From the NCBI RefSeq assembly GCF_020622345.1, contig NZ_JACNMO010000030.1, positions 1-63,878 of the forward strand: DNA of 63,878 nucleotides, in the 5' to 3' direction. This DNA is from Roseobacter weihaiensis. GTDB lineage: Bacteria > Pseudomonadota > Alphaproteobacteria > Rhodobacterales > Rhodobacteraceae. A model generated the notes under the pieces. It did not search any database. It was not told the DNA's origin and saw only the letters and a list, made by a program, of their open reading frames with translations. The translations under genes were made by a program, and so were the position numbers. Positions 61,187 through 63,878 of the stretch are shown piece after piece (within the stretch, counting starts at the first letter, position 1; every line of letters starts with the position of its first letter).

Positions 61187-63878
61187 TAAACGGTCTCCAA
61201 TTCGGGGTCGGGCGCTTCTTCCTGGGGCTCTTCTTCGTCACTTATGACGGGGAAGCCTTCGGTCAGAGACTGCCAGAGCTCCGCGCTGGCCTCTGGCGAT
61301 GCCATCGATGCATGGGAGCTGTGATCCGTCATCCCCATGTCATGGGTGTGGTCGGTCGGCGCCGTGGCCCCTGCGGCATCCTGCTGCTCGACCGTGACCA
61401 CGACGGGGCGCGCCACCAGTTCCGCGGGGGCGGTCAGCGCTTGCAGGTCGTCCTGGCTGTAGGTCCCGTTCTTGACCGTGCTGTCGGAGGTGAACCATTT
61501 CGAAGGTGCCCCTGCGCCAAATTGCACCAGCTCGGTCTGCTTGTAGATATCCCCGGTCAGCCGGTCCGAGAAATAGAGATCGGCGACAAAGTAATTGTTG
61601 CCCTCGGGATCTGAATAGAACCCGTCTGTCTCCATGATGTGGCGCATCTGCGAGAAATCGATGTCGAAGTAATCGGTGCCGGTCGGGAACTCGGTATTGC
61701 CCAGGCTGTCGGTCTTGGTGCCATTGAGTTCCAGACGGTGGTTCCCTGTGCTGTTGCCGATCTCAAAGACCAGCGGCTTATCGAAGGTCAGCGTCGGCGT
61801 GTAGGCTGTCGTGGGCGCGTTGTCGAGCACCACATCTTCGGTCGGATCGTAGTTCTCGAAAAGCTTTCCGGGCCCGGTGATCTTGGTGTTTATGACGGTG
61901 AAGTCGTGGGTTTCATCCGGATCCGCCTTGAGGTTGGGTGTGAAGCTTTTGGAAAGATTGACGCCTTCGCGGAACCCTTCGATGGAGGAATCCACGATGG
62001 TGATGTCAGAGGTGTTGGTGCCAAGGGTGATCCCAGACACCGGTTCGCTGAATCTTTCACTGTCGTCGCGGGCGATCAGGTCGAAATCCTTGATCACATA
62101 ATGCGCGGTATATTCCAGATGCGCGCCCGAGCGCACGCTCCAGGCGGTGAAATCTTCCAGAACGCTGTGCACGTCGTGACCCTGATTGGGGTTGGCCTTG
62201 ACGATGTGCAGGCCCTCGCGGGCGGCAAAGGTCTCATTGTTCGAGAAGGAGAGGATCGGCACATCATCCATGCGCAGATCATCCTCGCCGTAAAAGATAT
62301 CGGGCAGGGGCGTGACATCCGCGTCGAAATTTATCAGATCCTTGAGCGGGCCGCGGTGAAAATAGACAAACCCGGTGTTCACGCTGGCTGCGATATTATC
62401 TTCGGAGGCGATCATCCGGCTCTGGAACCAGAACCCGTCACCGCCTTTGCCCAGATCAAACTCGAGGAAATCGTCGAAGCTTTGGGCATTCTTGGGCACG
62501 GCCCAGTTCGCCCCTTCGGCGAAAATCGCGATGTTGTCGGTCCAGGCGCCGATCTCATTGCCGGTTTCAGAGACGAAGCCCGCGCCAAACGTGTCATAGG
62601 AGGCATTGTTGTCCAGAATGGCGTTGCTGTCGTGGTGCACAAACCCCCAACCGGGCGATCCGTAAACGGCGTTGCCCTGAACGATGGCCGGGTTGTCCAC
62701 ATCGTCGACGCCCAGGCGGTGCAGGTGCAGCCCGTAGCGGCCCTTGACGTTGCTGTCTGCCTCGATGTTCGCGAAATCAGAGGCGTCCCGGGCACTTTCC
62801 GATTTATCCGTACGGCCCAGTTCGTGGAATTCGGCATAGCGGATATCCACGTCGTCGGAATGCATGAACATGGCGTGGCCGCGTTCATGGATCTCGGCGC
62901 TGTCGGGATCTTCGGTGGAGAAGGACACATTGCGGGTGTAATTGGCCACCGAGGTGTGCAGGTCATCGCGCGGCGTGTCGTGGTCATGCACGAGCGGGTC
63001 GTCGAAATGGACCTTGTTGCCTTCGATGGCGGAGATGATCCGCACTTCGTCTTCGGGCTCGTTATGGGTCATTTCGCCGTTTTCGCGGCGGTGCCCGTCA
63101 TAGTGGGTACCGGCGATGACGATGGTGTCGCCGACCTGCCAGCCTTCGGGCGCTTCGGCAAAGGTGACATGGGTGTCCCCGGCCATCGGGTCGTCGGTCA
63201 CCTTGTCGTGGGAATCCTTCTCGGCCCCGTGGATCTGTACCTCGCCATGGGAAATAATGCCGCGGCTCAGCAGGTCGGGGTCCCAGTTGACGTCGATGTC
63301 GCCATTGTTGGCAAAGATGATGTCCACATCCACATTCGGATCAACCGGGGTGTCTTCGGTCCCGATGGTCAGGGAGCCGGTTGGAGAGACCACGAAGGTA
63401 TCGACAATCATCTGCGAGTTCTGGTCGGTGGCGAAATCAAGGTTTCCGTCAACCCGCAGGGTAAAGAGCCGCGCATCGCTGACCTGATCGTATTCCATAT
63501 AGACGCCGTCCGGGATGATGACTTTTGCATCGTCTCCGGGGATTTCGCCGTTGTGCCAGTTATCCGGGTTGAACCAGCTGCCGTGATTGATGGCGATATG
63601 GGTGGTCTCTGCCGGGGAGACGAGATCCATGACGGCGCCATGCTCGCCCGCCATCGGGCTGTCGGGGTCGTGGACATGCACCTCGGTGCCCGCACGAATG
63701 GCGGCAACATATGCCTCTATCTCATCTGGGGTGGTCGGCAAAGGCAGCGCGCCGCTGCCATGTCCGCCGTGCCCGCCGTCCTGTCCTCCCGCGTCGCCAT
63801 GGTCGCTGCCGTCGCCGTGGTCACCGCCATCGCCATGATCGCCGCCGTCGCCGTGGTCACCGCCGTCGCCATGGTCGC
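61186..63878 (-). CDS. G8-domain protein with GGDHGD repeats, 3' part (starts at 614 on the circle)
   Basis: C-terminal 850-odd residues of the 1,059-residue protein begun at 614; bases 63752-63878 duplicate 1-127. The frame is continuous: 614 + 2,566 bases = 1,060 codons with the stop. After the repeats, the G8 domain lies at about 254-358 (THIAINHGSWFNPDNWHNGEIPGDD ... SLTIGT), then a right-handed beta-helix-like region with LHLHRLGVDDVDNPA, FVHHDSNAILDNNASYDTFGAGFVSETGNEIGAW and VYFHRGPL, and an acidic C-terminus (DEEEPQEEAPDPELETV). It parallels the G8 protein at 33211. No exosortase or RTX signal at the C-terminus. Probably secreted and glycan-binding; enzyme activity is unknown. Confidence 0.93.
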   Translation of the reverse strand, partial: DHGDGGDHGDGGDHGDGGDHGDGSDHGDAGGQDGGHGGHGSGALPLPTTPDEIEAYVAAIRAGTEVHVHDPDSPMAGEHGAVMDLVSPAETTHIAINHGSWFNPDNWHNGEIPGDDAKVIIPDGVYMEYDQVSDARLFTLRVDGNLDFATDQNSQMIVDTFVVSPTGSLTIGTEDTPVDPNVDVDIIFANNGDIDVNWDPDLLSRGIISHGEVQIHGAEKDSHDKVTDDPMAGDTHVTFAEAPEGWQVGDTIVIAGTHYDGHRRENGEMTHNEPEDEVRIISAIEGNKVHFDDPLVHDHDTPRDDLHTSVANYTRNVSFSTEDPDSAEIHERGHAMFMHSDDVDIRYAEFHELGRTDKSESARDASDFANIEADSNVKGRYGLHLHRLGVDDVDNPAIVQGNAVYGSPGWGFVHHDSNAILDNNASYDTFGAGFVSETGNEIGAWTDNIAIFAEGANWAVPKNAQSFDDFLEFDLGKGGDGFWFQSRMIASEDNIAASVNTGFVYFHRGPLKDLINFDADVTPLPDIFYGEDDLRMDDVPILSFSNNETFAAREGLHIVKANPNQGHDVHSVLEDFTAWSVRSGAHLEYTAHYVIKDFDLIARDDSERFSEPVSGITLGTNTSDITIVDSSIEGFREGVNLSKSFTPNLKADPDETHDFTVINTKITGPGKLFENYDPTEDVVLDNAPTTAYTPTLTFDKPLVFEIGNSTGNHRLELNGTKTDSLGNTEFPTGTDYFDIDFSQMRHIMETDGFYSDPEGNNYFVADLYFSDRLTGDIYKQTELVQFGAGAPSKWFTSDSTVKNGTYSQDDLQALTAPAELVARPVVVTVEQQDAAGATAPTDHTHDMGMTDHSSHASMASPEASAELWQSLTEGFPVISDEEEPQEEAPDPELETV
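63752..63878. repeat. Terminal direct repeat (circular-assembly overlap), right copy
   Basis: Exact copy of bases 1-127; see the left copy. Removing it closes the plasmid at 63,751 bp and restores one uninterrupted G8 gene. Confidence 0.95.

Noticed and set aside
61186-63878. VPLPA/PEP-CTERM sorting signal on the secreted G8 protein
   Set aside because: The C-terminus is acidic (PDPELETV) with no hydrophobic helix or basic tail; the same holds for the 704-, 1,077- and 646-residue proteins.

Overview
The window is almost certainly one complete circular plasmid of a marine alphaproteobacterium of the Roseobacter group (Rhodobacterales). Its first 127 bases are repeated exactly as its last 127 bases (1-127 = 63752-63878), as an unclosed circular assembly contig would show, so the true circle is 63,751 bp. 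One gene (G8-domain protein, 1,059 codons with start at 614) runs in frame across that junction. The replicon is a RepA-type initiator (50810-51805, minus) divergent from parA-parB (52238-54607). Between them lies a 430-bp origin region with a perfect DnaA box, two 17-bp direct repeats and two 11-bp palindromes. Two parS-like palindromes lie just downstream of parB. No rRNA, tRNA, CRISPR, insertion sequence, conjugation, toxin-antitoxin or regulator gene was found.

Nearly all other genes serve one task: making, modifying and exporting a surface polysaccharide. This matches the known roseobacter 'biofilm plasmids', which carry a rhamnose operon on a RepA replicon of about 65 kb. Left part (1-12.9 kb): start of the repeat-bearing G8 protein, a TPR lipoprotein of the PEP-CTERM/EpsH type, the initiating sugar-phosphate transferase, a PAPS synthase (ATP sulfurylase-APS kinase), the rmlC-B-D-A plus phosphohexomutase operon, and UDP-glucose dehydrogenase. 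13-21.4 kb: glycosyltransferases, an oxidoreductase / unknown barrel-like protein / GT26 trio, a FkbM methyltransferase, a DUF2867-like gene and manC. 21.4-31.3 kb: an EpsH-type locus with an exosortase fused to an EpsI domain, two UDP-sugar enzymes, tyrosine autokinase, chain-length protein, ExeA-like ATPase, and, divergently, export protein and outer-membrane protein. 31.3-39 kb: rhomboid protease, sulfotransferase, and a minus-strand set (small spike-base-like protein, Ig-like repeat protein, second G8 protein). 39-50.8 kb: two Wzy-like polymerases, a flippase, two more sulfotransferases and six glycosyltransferases. 54.8-61.1 kb: two acyltransferases, a C25-peptidase-like protein without cysteine, and two glycosyltransferases.

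Read together, the genes predict a Wzx/Wzy-type, rhamnose- and uronate-containing polysaccharide. It is probably sulfated (PAPS synthase plus three sulfotransferases) and acylated, is exported through a Wza-like system tied to an exosortase, and is accompanied by two secreted or particle-associated G8/beta-helix proteins. The most unusual elements are the sulfation module, the gene-transfer-agent-spike-like trio at 33.2-38.8 kb, the GGDHGD-repeat G8 protein spanning the junction, and the cysteine-free C25-like protein.
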